A stretch of DNA of 62,668 nucleotides from JALZVT01 sp964611345 (GTDB taxonomy: Bacteria; Pseudomonadota; Gammaproteobacteria; Pseudomonadales; Azotimanducaceae). Positions 54,247 to 62,649 of this stretch are shown piece by piece (the first letter of the stretch is position 1; each line of letters begins with the position of its first letter). The notes under the pieces were generated by a model. The model saw nothing but the letters and a program-made list of their open reading frames with translations. It made no database searches and had not been told where the DNA came from. A program made the translations under genes and the position numbers. The stretch covers positions 1 through 62,668 of the forward strand of contig CAZSYU010000015.1 of the NCBI GenBank assembly GCA_964611345.1, in the 5' to 3' direction.

Positions 54247-55326
54247 ATGGAAGATGGGTACCCCCCAAAAACCACGTTTGCCCGAAAGCGCGAGGCACAT
54301 CTGCAGGCGGAGGCACGCACCTGGGATACCGCTGAGGTCGAGCCTGCCCAACCCGGAGATATTCCGATTATCGATATCTCTAATCTGGGTGGTGAGAATG
54401 AAGCAGAGGTTGTCGAGCAACTTGGCGCAGCTTGTCGCAATGTCGGTTTTTATTCCCTGATTGGACATGGCATTGCGCCGGTTGCCTTCGAAGATGTGTT
54501 TACGAACGCGCGTCGGTTTCATGCGTTGCCACTAAGTAAGAAAATGGCGCTCGCCATGGATCGGGGAGAGAACCAGGGAGAGAATCGGGGAGAGAATCAG
54601 CAAGGCGCGCCTGCTGGTACGGGTTATCTGCCAGTGCTGCACAAAAAACTTCCGCGGCGGAACAAGGGTAACTCTAATGAAGCGTTTATTGTGAAGCGCG
54701 ACAAGGGGTTGTCGTTTGCAGACAACCCGTGGCCTGAAGCTAGCGACTTGCCGGGTTTTCAGGCGAGTGTGCTGCAGTACGCGGCGCGCATAGAAGCACT
54801 CGCCTTACGCTTGTTGCCCTTGTATGCGCAGGCATTGGGTATGCCTCGAGACTTTTTTGCCCCAGGTTTTCGCAACCCGCTACTGCGCTTGCGGTTGACC
54901 CACTACCCGGGTGGTTTGCCTGAATCTTCGCCGTTTGGAATTGCGCCGCATGTCGATACGACGTTTTTTACTTTGCTGGCGCAAGATAAGCCTGGACTCG
55001 CTGTGTTTAGCGAAAAGCGCAAGTGCTGGATTGCTGTGCCAATGATAGCTAACGCACTGGTGGTGAATACCGGAGAATTGTTGAAGCAGTGGAGCAACGA
55101 TGAGTTTATTAGTGTTAAACACTTCGCGAATCACGCACCGGTAGCTAAAGAAGGTAACACTAACTCTGCAGCCGTGAGCCATTCGCGCTATTCGGTACCC
55201 TTGTTTTTTAACGCAACCTCAGACTATCCCATGGAGTGTCTGCCAAGCTGTTGCGGGCCTGATCGGCCGCCGCGTTATCCCACTATTTCGTATAACCAGA
55301 GCCAGGGTGTGGTGCAGGGCGAGTAG
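54247..55326 (+). CDS. 2-oxoglutarate/Fe(II)-dependent oxygenase, isopenicillin N synthase type
   Basis: 359 residues. Jelly-roll dioxygenase: DIPIIDISNLGG opens the family, GIAPHVDTTFFTLLAQDKPGL gives the first His and the Asp ligands, VNTGELLKQWSNDEFISVKHFANH the second His, and SRYSVPLFF the Arg and Ser that hold 2-oxoglutarate. These enzymes hydroxylate or desaturate small molecules. Substrate unknown. Residues about 107-120 carry a short repeated GENQ/GENR stretch absent from relatives I recall. It is divergent from the ChrR-like cupin and about 60 bases ahead of the acyl-CoA dehydrogenase genes. Confidence 0.88.
   Translation: MEDGYPPKTTFARKREAHLQAEARTWDTAEVEPAQPGDIPIIDISNLGGENEAEVVEQLGAACRNVGFYSLIGHGIAPVAFEDVFTNARRFHALPLSKKMALAMDRGENQGENRGENQQGAPAGTGYLPVLHKKLPRRNKGNSNEAFIVKRDKGLSFADNPWPEASDLPGFQASVLQYAARIEALALRLLPLYAQALGMPRDFFAPGFRNPLLRLRLTHYPGGLPESSPFGIAPHVDTTFFTLLAQDKPGLAVFSEKRKCWIAVPMIANALVVNTGELLKQWSNDEFISVKHFANHAPVAKEGNTNSAAVSHSRYSVPLFFNATSDYPMECLPSCCGPDRPPRYPTISYNQSQGVVQGE
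54564..54599 (+). repeat. 12-base tandem repeat, three copies, in the 2OG oxygenase gene
   Basis: Units GGGAGAGAACCA, GGGAGAGAATCG and GGGAGAGAATCA encode the GENQ-GENR-GENQ stretch. Confidence 0.9.
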
Positions 55327-55386
55327 GGAGCCGCTCGTGTATTCTGTGGGCAGGAAGAGATTCAGCTTTGGGGGGCAGAACCAACA

Positions 55387-56529
55387 ATGGACGCAGGATT
55401 TAGCAACGATCAGGCGCAATTTCGCGAGGTCGTGCAGCGCTTTCTTAAGGATAAATCACCGCCCTCAGCCGTACGTGAGCAGATGGCCACAGCGCAGGGA
55501 TTCGACACCGGCGTGTGGCGGCAACTGTGCGGCGAAGTCGGATTGGCGGGCACGCATCTGCCAGAGCGGTATGGCGGGTTTGGCTTTGGGCCGGTAGAAC
55601 TTGGCATTGTCGCGGAGGAGATGGGTAGGCACCTGTATTGCGGACCGTTTTTTGCGTCAGCCGTGATGGCGGCCTACGCCATTTTAAACAGCGGTGACGA
55701 GTCGCAAAAAGAAGCCTTGTTACCCGGCATTGCTGATGGCACCGCCATTGCAACCTTGGTGCTCGATGACTTGAATGACGTTGATCGTGTTGGCCATGCC
55801 ATCAAGAACACGGGGTCTATGAGCACTCCGGTGTTGTCCGGCTGTGCGCGCATGGTGGTTGATGCGCAGGTAGCCAACACACTGGTGGTTGCTGCCGGGG
55901 CAGGCGCCGGAAGTGCCGATGGCAGAGCTACAGACGACACGGCGGTGTCCCTCTATGTAGTAGATGCCTCCCACGCTTGTGTCAGTGTTGCTGGGCTTGA
56001 AGTTATGGACCCGACGCGCAAGTTATCGAGCGTGACTCTAACTGATGCACCTGCCGAGTTATTGGGTGATGGCGCGGCCCATCTGGAACATTTGTGGGAC
56101 CAGCTTAATACGATACTGGCGAACGAAATGATCGGCGGCGCAACACAATTGTTTGAAACCACCATCGACTACATGAAACTGCGGGTGCAATTTGGCCGCA
56201 CGATCGGTTCGTTTCAGGCGTTAAAGCATCGTTGTGCTGATCTGCTGATGGAACTTGAGCTTGCGCGTGCGGCAGCCTACGACGCTGCGCGAGCACTGGC
56301 GAGTGGTACTGGCGAGCCTTACGCCGCCAATATGGCCAAGGCGCTGGCTGGTGATGCCTACATGGCTGTTGCCAAAGCGGCTATTCAGTTGCGTGGTGGT
56401 ATAGGTTTCACCTGGGAAGAAGACACTCACCTGTGGTTTAAACGGGCAAAAAGTTCGGAAGTGTTTCTTGGCACCCCCGTTTGGCACCGCGAACGTATGA
56501 TCCAAAAAATGGAGGTGGCTAATGTCTGA
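55387..56529 (+). CDS. Acyl-CoA dehydrogenase (first subunit or isoform)
   Basis: 380 residues. N-terminal helical domain (MDAGFSNDQAQFREVVQRFLKDKSPP), middle beta domain and C-terminal helices with EMIGGATQLFETTIDYMKLRVQFGRTIGSFQALKHRCADLLMELELARAAAYDA and RGGIGFTWEEDTHLWFKRAKSSEVFLG. Flavoenzyme of fatty acid, steroid side-chain or similar beta-oxidation. The usual catalytic Glu in the last loop is not obvious (FTWEEDTHLWF). It overlaps the next gene by 8 bases; two unlike acyl-CoA dehydrogenases encoded together often form a heteromer. Confidence 0.9.
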   Translation: MDAGFSNDQAQFREVVQRFLKDKSPPSAVREQMATAQGFDTGVWRQLCGEVGLAGTHLPERYGGFGFGPVELGIVAEEMGRHLYCGPFFASAVMAAYAILNSGDESQKEALLPGIADGTAIATLVLDDLNDVDRVGHAIKNTGSMSTPVLSGCARMVVDAQVANTLVVAAGAGAGSADGRATDDTAVSLYVVDASHACVSVAGLEVMDPTRKLSSVTLTDAPAELLGDGAAHLEHLWDQLNTILANEMIGGATQLFETTIDYMKLRVQFGRTIGSFQALKHRCADLLMELELARAAAYDAARALASGTGEPYAANMAKALAGDAYMAVAKAAIQLRGGIGFTWEEDTHLWFKRAKSSEVFLGTPVWHRERMIQKMEVANV

Positions 56530-57802
56530 GTTAAAAGAAAACCCTCGCGATATTCCCCTCGAGAGCATTAAGGCAGAGGTCGCACAGTGGCTGGATACAA
56601 ACTGGCGCATCGATAGACCGCTGGCAGAATGGCGCGAGCTGTTGGTTGATGCCGGTTGGGGAGCCCCCGAGTGGCCGGTGGAGTATTTTGGCCGCGGCTA
56701 TTCGGCGGCGCAGGCAGAAGCGGTTGCGCAGGTGTTTAGTGACAAGGGCGCAGTGGGTGTGGCGCAGGGTGGCCCCGGTAAGCTGGCCTCGCATACCATA
56801 TTGGCGCACGGTTCGGAGGCGCAGAAGCAAAAGTACTTGCGCCCCATACTGACCGGTGAGCATTCCTGGTGTCAGCTGTTTAGTGAACCTGGCAGCGGCT
56901 CTGATCTGGCTGGTCTGTCCACCAAAGCCGAGCGTGAAGGTGATCGCTGGCGCATGAACGGGCAGAAGGTGTGGAATACCAGTGCTCATCACGCAGACTT
57001 TGGTTTATTGCTCGCGCGCACCGATTGGGATCAGCCCAAACACCAGGGCCTGAGCTACTTTCTGATTGATATGCGTCAGCCTGGCATGGAGGTGCGACCG
57101 CTTAAGCAGATGAACGGACACGCATCATTCAACGAAGTGTTTATGGCAGATGCGTTTGTAGAGCACTCTGATTTGCTGGGTAGCGAAGGTGAAGGCTGGC
57201 GCATTGCGGCCACCACCCTGTCTATCGAACGACAGGGTTTTGGTTTGGATCGCAGTGGTGGGCGGGCGCGGAATCTGGAAGGTCCGATTTACGCGGAGTA
57301 TCGCGCCGAGCTCGAGATCGCACTGGCGCCCTACACCTGGTACCCGCAGCGAGCGGGGCGGGTAGATCTGGCGCTGCCGCGTGCACTTCAGTCAGGCGCT
57401 ATCAAAGACCCGCAAACGCGTCAGGAGCTAGCGAGGCTTATGTGCCTGAACAAAGCCGCTGGTCTTGCCGCTGCGGGTGCTGCCGCCAAGCGCAAGTCGG
57501 GTGGTAACGAGGTGATCCCGGAAGGCTCGATTGGCAAGCTGGCGGCTAGCGTAATCGCGCGTCAGGCTTCGCACGTGCATACCCTTATCTCGGGAGCCAA
57601 TGCCATGTTGAGTGGGCCAGAATCAGAGCTCGATGGGGTGGTGGCAGAAGTGCTGGTGTCGGTGCCGGCTATCTCCATTGCGGGCGGTACCGACGAGATT
57701 CAGAAGAACATTATTTCTGAACGTGTACTTGGGCTGCCGAAAGAGCCACGCTTTGACACGGGCCCTTTTCGCGATGTGCCGCGTAATCTGAGCGATGGCT
57801 AG
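56522..57802 (+). CDS. Acyl-CoA dehydrogenase (second subunit or isoform)
   Basis: 426 residues. The FAD-binding middle domain CQLFSEPGSGSDLAGLSTKAEREGDRWRMNGQKVWNTSAHHADFGLLLAR is intact. C-terminal part includes AISIAGGTDEIQKNIISERVLGLPKE, with the GGTDEIQ loop typical for FAD binding at the subunit interface. The N-terminal DAGWGAPEWPVEYFGRGYSAAQ is characteristic of the longer subunit in two-gene acyl-CoA dehydrogenase pairs, as in steroid degradation. The gene begins 8 bases inside the previous one and ends sharing CTAG with the crotonase stop. Confidence 0.9.
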   Translation: MSELKENPRDIPLESIKAEVAQWLDTNWRIDRPLAEWRELLVDAGWGAPEWPVEYFGRGYSAAQAEAVAQVFSDKGAVGVAQGGPGKLASHTILAHGSEAQKQKYLRPILTGEHSWCQLFSEPGSGSDLAGLSTKAEREGDRWRMNGQKVWNTSAHHADFGLLLARTDWDQPKHQGLSYFLIDMRQPGMEVRPLKQMNGHASFNEVFMADAFVEHSDLLGSEGEGWRIAATTLSIERQGFGLDRSGGRARNLEGPIYAEYRAELEIALAPYTWYPQRAGRVDLALPRALQSGAIKDPQTRQELARLMCLNKAAGLAAAGAAAKRKSGGNEVIPEGSIGKLAASVIARQASHVHTLISGANAMLSGPESELDGVVAEVLVSVPAISIAGGTDEIQKNIISERVLGLPKEPRFDTGPFRDVPRNLSDG

Positions 57803-58536
57803 CGTTTGTTAAACGCAGCAATGCGTTCTTGCATATCAGGTCCTGTGCCGGCGGATTCCATAACCTCCCACTGCAGGCCGGCATCGAGCCCGCGTGCATC
57901 GGTAGCTTCGAGCAATTGTTTGTTAGCGGCGTGAGTAAAGCCCGAGTTGGCGCTGATGGTGGTTGCCAGTTGCCGAATCTCTGCCTCAAAGGCGTCATCT
58001 GGCACAACTAATTCGCACAGCCCCATGGTGAGTGCGGCGTCTGCCTTTACGGTCTCGGCAGTGAACATCAGGCGCTTGGCTGTGGCGATACCTACCCGAC
58101 GCGGCAAGCGTTGGCTCATTCCCCATACGGGTGTCAGCGCCCATTTAGAATGGGTATCGCCAAACTTCGCACTCTCCGCGGCGATTATAAAATCGGCGGC
58201 GAGTGCCACTTCCAGCGCACCCGTATAGCAGTGGCCATGTACCGCGGCGATAACGGGCTTGGGAAGTTTTTCGAGCAATCGCAAGGTTTCAGAATGCCAG
58301 CCCCGCGAGGGCACAACTTCGCCAGCACCGATATCAGCCAGATCGTGGCCGGCGGAAAAGCACTTGCCGGCACCGCGCAGTACCACACAGTGCACCGAGT
58401 CGTCGCGGCGGATATCGATTACGTGCGCACGTAGCTCTTGAAACATGCCGACGGTCAGCGCGTTCAGTTTGTCTGGGCGGTTTAAGGTCAGCAGGGCAAG
58501 GCCTGCAGCGTCTTCGCGTAGTACCAGTTCAGTCAT
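57799..58536 (-). CDS. Crotonase-fold (enoyl-CoA hydratase/isomerase) family protein
   Basis: 245 residues from the ATG at 58536 (GGGGAC upstream). LLTLNRPDKLNALT, the oxyanion hole GAGKCFSAGHDLADIG and VIAAVHGHCYTGALEVALAADFIIAAESAKFGDTH match the family. Of the two hydratase Glu residues, the first fits GALEVAL, but the second, normally FGxPE, is FGDTH, with His in place of Glu. It may therefore be an isomerase, hydrolase or ligase-like crotonase. It converges on the acyl-CoA dehydrogenase pair and shares their stop tetranucleotide CTAG. Confidence 0.88.
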   Translation of the reverse strand: MTELVLREDAAGLALLTLNRPDKLNALTVGMFQELRAHVIDIRRDDSVHCVVLRGAGKCFSAGHDLADIGAGEVVPSRGWHSETLRLLEKLPKPVIAAVHGHCYTGALEVALAADFIIAAESAKFGDTHSKWALTPVWGMSQRLPRRVGIATAKRLMFTAETVKADAALTMGLCELVVPDDAFEAEIRQLATTISANSGFTHAANKQLLEATDARGLDAGLQWEVMESAGTGPDMQERIAAFNKR

Positions 58537-58671
58537 TGTTGTCCCCGTGTCCTTAGTCTTGAACCCCACTATACAAAGTGAACTGACCCGCTGGACAGTA
58601 CCATTGGTAGTTTTCGGGTAAACTGGCGTGTGAGAAAAATTCCTGATTCAGCGACGTCCGATTCCATAACA

Positions 58672-58707
58672 ATGACACGCCGGCACACAATGACGCGCCG
58701 GCACGCA
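58672..58707 (+). repeat. 18-base tandem duplication on the start codon of the NagZ-like gene
   Basis: ATGACACGCCGGCACACA is followed by ATGACGCGCCGGCACGCA (16 of 18 identical), so the reading frame begins MTRRHT-MTRRHA. Confidence 0.95.
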
Positions 58708-59877
58708 TTGCGGCTGGCGTCTGCGTCCCTCGCTTTACCTGCGGTATCTGCGTGTCAGACAACGCTGGAGCCTGGTCCAGCAACCCCACCGACAGCAGTC
58801 ACAAAGCCCAGCGAATCGGCGCCCGCAGCTGCACCACCGGCTGGCCCGGCTGACCCGGCTGAAGCTGCTGCCATGGTGGGCGCGTTGTTGGTGCTAGGTT
58901 TGCCGGCCAGATCTGCGACGGATACGTCTGCCCGGTTGCTGGCTGAGCAGATTCGGCAGGGCAAGGCAGGAGGCACGGTGTTGCTGCGGCATAACGTAAG
59001 TGACAGAGAATCTCTGCTGAGCCTTTCTGAGCTCTTTGTTCGAGCCAATCCGGAGGTAATCAACGCCATCGACCAGGAAGGTGGTCTGGTGCAACGACTA
59101 TCTACGGACGTGGGGTTCGAGAAAATTCCTCGAGCCCACTGGGTGGCCAATAACCTGAGCGCTGAAGAAGCGCGCGAGCTGTACTTTGCCGCTGGACAAG
59201 AACTGCGGGAGGCCGGCTTTAACCTGAATCTTGCGCCATCGATCGACTGGCACGACCCGAATAATCCGGTGATTGGCAAACATGGGCGCAGCTTTGGCTC
59301 GCATCCAGAGCAGGTTGCAAATTACGCGGGGAGTTTTATTGCTGGCATGGAGTCGGCGGGCGTGGCCACAACACTTAAGCACTTTCCTGGTCACGGCACT
59401 TCCCGTGGCGACAGTCACAACGGCTTTGTCGACATTACGAGCACCTGGACGATTGCAGAGTTACAACCATTTCAGTTGTTGGCGAACAAGGCGCAGGTCA
59501 TTATGGGTGGGCATCTGTTTCATCCAAATTTCAGTGATGGAGAACTGCCGGTTACCTTTTCGGAGAAAGCACTCCGCGGTGTATTGCGCCAAAAACTGGG
59601 TTTTGCGGGCGTAGTGATTACGGACGACCTGGACATGGGTGCCATTCGAAACAACTTTTCACTGCAAGAGGCGGTGATTTTTGCGCTGCAAGCGGGTAAC
59701 GATTTACTGTTGATGTCGAATTCACTCGACTACGATCCTGATCTGCCTGACCGGGTTGCCGGGTGGGTGGTAGAGGCGCTTGAGCGAGGCACTCTTAGCC
59801 CCGCAACGCTTGCCAGCGCGTATTCTCGCGTGATGAACCTGAAACAGAGCACGAGATTTACTGCCTCGATTGTCTAG
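58672..59877 (+). CDS. GH3 beta-N-acetylhexosaminidase (NagZ-like) lipoprotein
   Basis: 401 residues from the ATG at 58672; a second ATG lies in frame at 58690 and an upstream GTG at 58630. The N-terminus TRRHALRLASASLALPAVSAC combines twin arginines with a lipobox (VSAC). GH3 domain: IDQEGGLVQRL, LNLAPSIDWHDPNNPVIG, ATTLKHFPGHGTSRGDSH (the NagZ His-Asp pair) and VVITDDLDMGAI. NagZ removes N-acetylglucosamine from muropeptides, usually in the cytoplasm; this one is predicted to be exported and lipidated, so it may act on cell wall or environmental glycan. Tandem duplications lie on both its start and stop codons. Confidence 0.88.
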   Translation: MTRRHTMTRRHALRLASASLALPAVSACQTTLEPGPATPPTAVTKPSESAPAAAPPAGPADPAEAAAMVGALLVLGLPARSATDTSARLLAEQIRQGKAGGTVLLRHNVSDRESLLSLSELFVRANPEVINAIDQEGGLVQRLSTDVGFEKIPRAHWVANNLSAEEARELYFAAGQELREAGFNLNLAPSIDWHDPNNPVIGKHGRSFGSHPEQVANYAGSFIAGMESAGVATTLKHFPGHGTSRGDSHNGFVDITSTWTIAELQPFQLLANKAQVIMGGHLFHPNFSDGELPVTFSEKALRGVLRQKLGFAGVVITDDLDMGAIRNNFSLQEAVIFALQAGNDLLLMSNSLDYDPDLPDRVAGWVVEALERGTLSPATLASAYSRVMNLKQSTRFTASIV

Positions 59878-59906
59878 TACGATTGTCTAGTACGAGTGTC
59901 TAGTAA
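59868..59906. repeat. 13-base tandem repeat, three copies, at the stop codon of the NagZ-like gene
   Basis: GATTGTCTAGTAC occurs twice perfectly and a third time with changes (GAGTGTCTAGTAA). The first copy carries the gene's TAG stop at 59875-59877; later copies repeat TAG in successive frames because the period is 13. Confidence 0.95.
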
Positions 59907-59918
59907 AAGTGATTCGCG

Positions 59919-61514
59919 CTAGCTCGCCACCCCCAGGGGTGACAAAAAGACGTACAGCCCAATAACACAGAGACTTAAGAACCCTACCATGGGCCAACGA
60001 TAGCGCCACGGCGTTAAGTCGATGTCATCTTTATTTGATACAGCACCCGATGCCGTAGTCTCTGCGCCTGAGTAAACAGGCCCCCGCACTGCCCACAGAA
60101 TTGTCATCTCGATCACAAACAAAATGGCGTACCAGTGTATGAAGTGTATGCCGGTGTCCCACCAGAACGTAATCACCGCATAGGCAGGCACGTGGAACAG
60201 AACCACTGCAACTGCAGCCTTGGCTGAAGCGCGTGGTAAAAACATCGCGCCAAGTACCAGCGCAATAATGGGTATGTTGTAGAAGCCGGTGAACTTGCGA
60301 ATGAGTTGCCACAGGCCTTCCGGTGCGAGCTGCAAGCTTGGCGCCACGAGCAAACCGGAGAGAGTGATCACCACACAGGCGATACGACCGATGCGAATGC
60401 GGGTGGCGTCATCGACGGTTTGTCCGCCTCGGGTTGCTAGCCAGGGTTCGTACACATCATAGGTGATCAGGGTGGCGGAGCTTTGCAATAGTGAGTTAAA
60501 GGAGCTGAATACCGCCCCAAGTAGCACCGCCAGAAAAATACCCGTGAGAAAGCTCGGCAACACATCGCTTACCAGGCGAGGGTATGCGTGGTCCATACTG
60601 TTAAGTGAGTCGCCGTACAGGTGATACGCAATCACACCCGGCAGCATAATAAAAACAGGGATCAGTAGTTTGAAGAACCCAGCCAGCATCACACCCTTTT
60701 GTCCGGCAGCAAGGCTCTTTGCGGCCAGTGAACGCTGAATCACGTACTGGTTAGTGCCCCAGTACGCCAGATTCGCAAACAACATGCCGGTGAAAAGGGT
60801 CACAAACGGCGTAGGGTCGGTGTCGGAACCAATGGCGTTGAGTTTTTCGGGATGTACGGTGGTTACGCTCTGCCAACCGCTCCACACACTGCCATCGCCA
60901 AGTTGCTGTAGCGCCAGAAATGGAATCAGGAAGCCAAAGAAAACCAGTCCGGCGCCGTTTAAGGTGTCTGAGATGGCAATCGCGCGCAGACCGCCCGACA
61001 CGGAGTACGCCATGCCAATCAAACCAATCACGATCATAACGATGGTGAAGCTGTGGGCACCATCGAGTTCGGTGCCAAAGGTTTGCAGTACGGCGATGGT
61101 GCCCGAGTAGAGCACTGAGGGAATGGTAACCAGACTATAGCCGAGCAAAAACAAGGTAACCGTAGCCTGCCGAACCAGAGGGCTAAAGCGCTCTCCCAGA
61201 TACTGTGGCAGAGTGGTGAAACCGTTAGCGAGGTATCTGGGTAAAAACACCATGGCCATGATCATGATGGCAAGCACAGAGAGCACTTCCCATGCCATCG
61301 AGCTCATGTTGAAGGCGTAGGCCGAGCCTGCCAGACCGATGATCTGCTCGGCTGATATGTTGGTTAGCAGTAGCGAGCCTGCAATGAAGGTACCACTTAG
61401 TGACCGACCCGCCATGAAGTAACCTTCGCTATCATTGACCGTTCCGCGAGTAAGCAGGTACGAGGCGAGCGCTACTCCTGCCATAAACAGGGCGCAGGTT
61501 ATCCAGACCATCAT
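59919..61514 (-). CDS. Sodium:solute symporter (SSS) family
   Basis: 531 residues with about 13-14 membrane segments. GRSLSGTFIAGSLLLTNISAEQIIGLAGSAYAFNMSSMAWE is the family's first half (the Na+ site region), and YSVSGGLRAIAISDTLNGAGL and ANLAYWGTNQYVIQRSLAAKSLAAGQKGVMLAG are hallmark blocks of the SGLT-like subgroup for sugars or related solutes. Its convergent partner is the NagZ-like gene; an uptake route for glycan breakdown products is possible but unproven. The start ATG at 61514 is followed by a second ATG. Confidence 0.9.
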   Translation of the reverse strand: MMVWITCALFMAGVALASYLLTRGTVNDSEGYFMAGRSLSGTFIAGSLLLTNISAEQIIGLAGSAYAFNMSSMAWEVLSVLAIMIMAMVFLPRYLANGFTTLPQYLGERFSPLVRQATVTLFLLGYSLVTIPSVLYSGTIAVLQTFGTELDGAHSFTIVMIVIGLIGMAYSVSGGLRAIAISDTLNGAGLVFFGFLIPFLALQQLGDGSVWSGWQSVTTVHPEKLNAIGSDTDPTPFVTLFTGMLFANLAYWGTNQYVIQRSLAAKSLAAGQKGVMLAGFFKLLIPVFIMLPGVIAYHLYGDSLNSMDHAYPRLVSDVLPSFLTGIFLAVLLGAVFSSFNSLLQSSATLITYDVYEPWLATRGGQTVDDATRIRIGRIACVVITLSGLLVAPSLQLAPEGLWQLIRKFTGFYNIPIIALVLGAMFLPRASAKAAVAVVLFHVPAYAVITFWWDTGIHFIHWYAILFVIEMTILWAVRGPVYSGAETTASGAVSNKDDIDLTPWRYRWPMVGFLSLCVIGLYVFLSPLGVAS

Positions 61515-61641
61515 CTTCTTGTTATCAAGCCGTGTGGTGTGCGAGTGTACAAGTGATGCGGGTGAGTCGCATCATCCTGAGCGACACCTGATGTGTATCT
61601 GACGCAGTGAGTTTGATAAAAATTCTCAACAGTTAAAGGGC

Positions 61642-62649
61642 ATGACAATGCAGCAACGTAAACTTGGCCAGCTTGGCACTCCTATATCGGCACTTGGCTA
61701 TGGCGCCATGTCGTTGAGTGACTTTTATGGTGCAACGAATGACGAGATGTCTCACGCGATCCTCAAGCGTTGTCTTGATGCCGGTATCAGTCATATAGAT
61801 ACCTCCAATGTATACGGCGGGGGAATGTCTGAAACGCGCATTGGCGCTTTTCTGGCAAAGCAAGGCAAGCAGGCGCAAGACCTGTTTGTTATTGCCACCA
61901 AGGCGGGGATAACTACCAACGCCGATGGAAAGCGCGTGTTTGATAATTCAAAGGCACATCTTGAGGCCCAGATCGACAAATCGCTCAAGCGCCTGGGTGT
62001 TGAGCAGGTTGAGCTGCTGTACGTCCATCGCCGTGATCAGAGTGTACCTGTCGAAGAGGTCACAGAATCGCTTGCCGGCATTGTTCGTGCGGGTAAAGCG
62101 CGGCAGATTGGCTATTCAGAAATTGCTCCTGCTGCGCTGGGTGTTGCGCACGAAGTTCATGCGGTTGGCGCCGTACAGTCAGAGTATTCACTTTCTACCC
62201 GTGCGCCGGAATTGGGTTTGTTGCAGAAAACGGCGGAGCTCAATAGCAGCCTGGTGGCGTTTAGTCCGGTAGGGCGGTCGCTACTTACCGATCACCCGCT
62301 GGATTATGCAGCCTGTCAGGGGCTTGCGTTTCTAAAGGTGAACCCGCGATTTCAGGCGGATAACTTGCAACGTAACATGGCACTCACCGATCGCTATCGG
62401 CAGCTCGCCGCCGAGCTGGGCATCCCTGCCGGCGGACTGGCGATTGCCTGGCTATTGGCCCAGGGTGATCACGTTATTCCTATTCCAGGTACCCGGTCGG
62501 TGGAACATCTTGATGAACTGATAGCGGGCGTGGAGGTCAGCCTCTCTGCGAGTGATCTGGCGCGCATTGAGGAGGTCTTGCCGGTTGGCTGGTGTCACGG
62601 AGATCGCTATACGACGGCTCAATGGGCTGGACCAGAGCGCTTCTCCTAA
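61642..62649 (+). CDS. Aldo/keto reductase
   Basis: 335 residues, TIM-barrel NADPH reductase. MQQRKLGQLGTPISALGYGAMSLSDFYG is the family N-terminus, GISHIDTSNVYGGGMSETRIG gives the catalytic Asp and Tyr, VIATKAG the Lys and LLYVHRRD the His. The C-terminal SVEHLDELIAGVEVSLSASDLARIEEVLP is typical of AKR13-like enzymes acting on aldehydes and ketones. An ATG at 61648 has better spacing from AAAGGG. It is the last gene in the window. Confidence 0.92.
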   Translation: MTMQQRKLGQLGTPISALGYGAMSLSDFYGATNDEMSHAILKRCLDAGISHIDTSNVYGGGMSETRIGAFLAKQGKQAQDLFVIATKAGITTNADGKRVFDNSKAHLEAQIDKSLKRLGVEQVELLYVHRRDQSVPVEEVTESLAGIVRAGKARQIGYSEIAPAALGVAHEVHAVGAVQSEYSLSTRAPELGLLQKTAELNSSLVAFSPVGRSLLTDHPLDYAACQGLAFLKVNPRFQADNLQRNMALTDRYRQLAAELGIPAGGLAIAWLLAQGDHVIPIPGTRSVEHLDELIAGVEVSLSASDLARIEEVLPVGWCHGDRYTTAQWAGPERFS

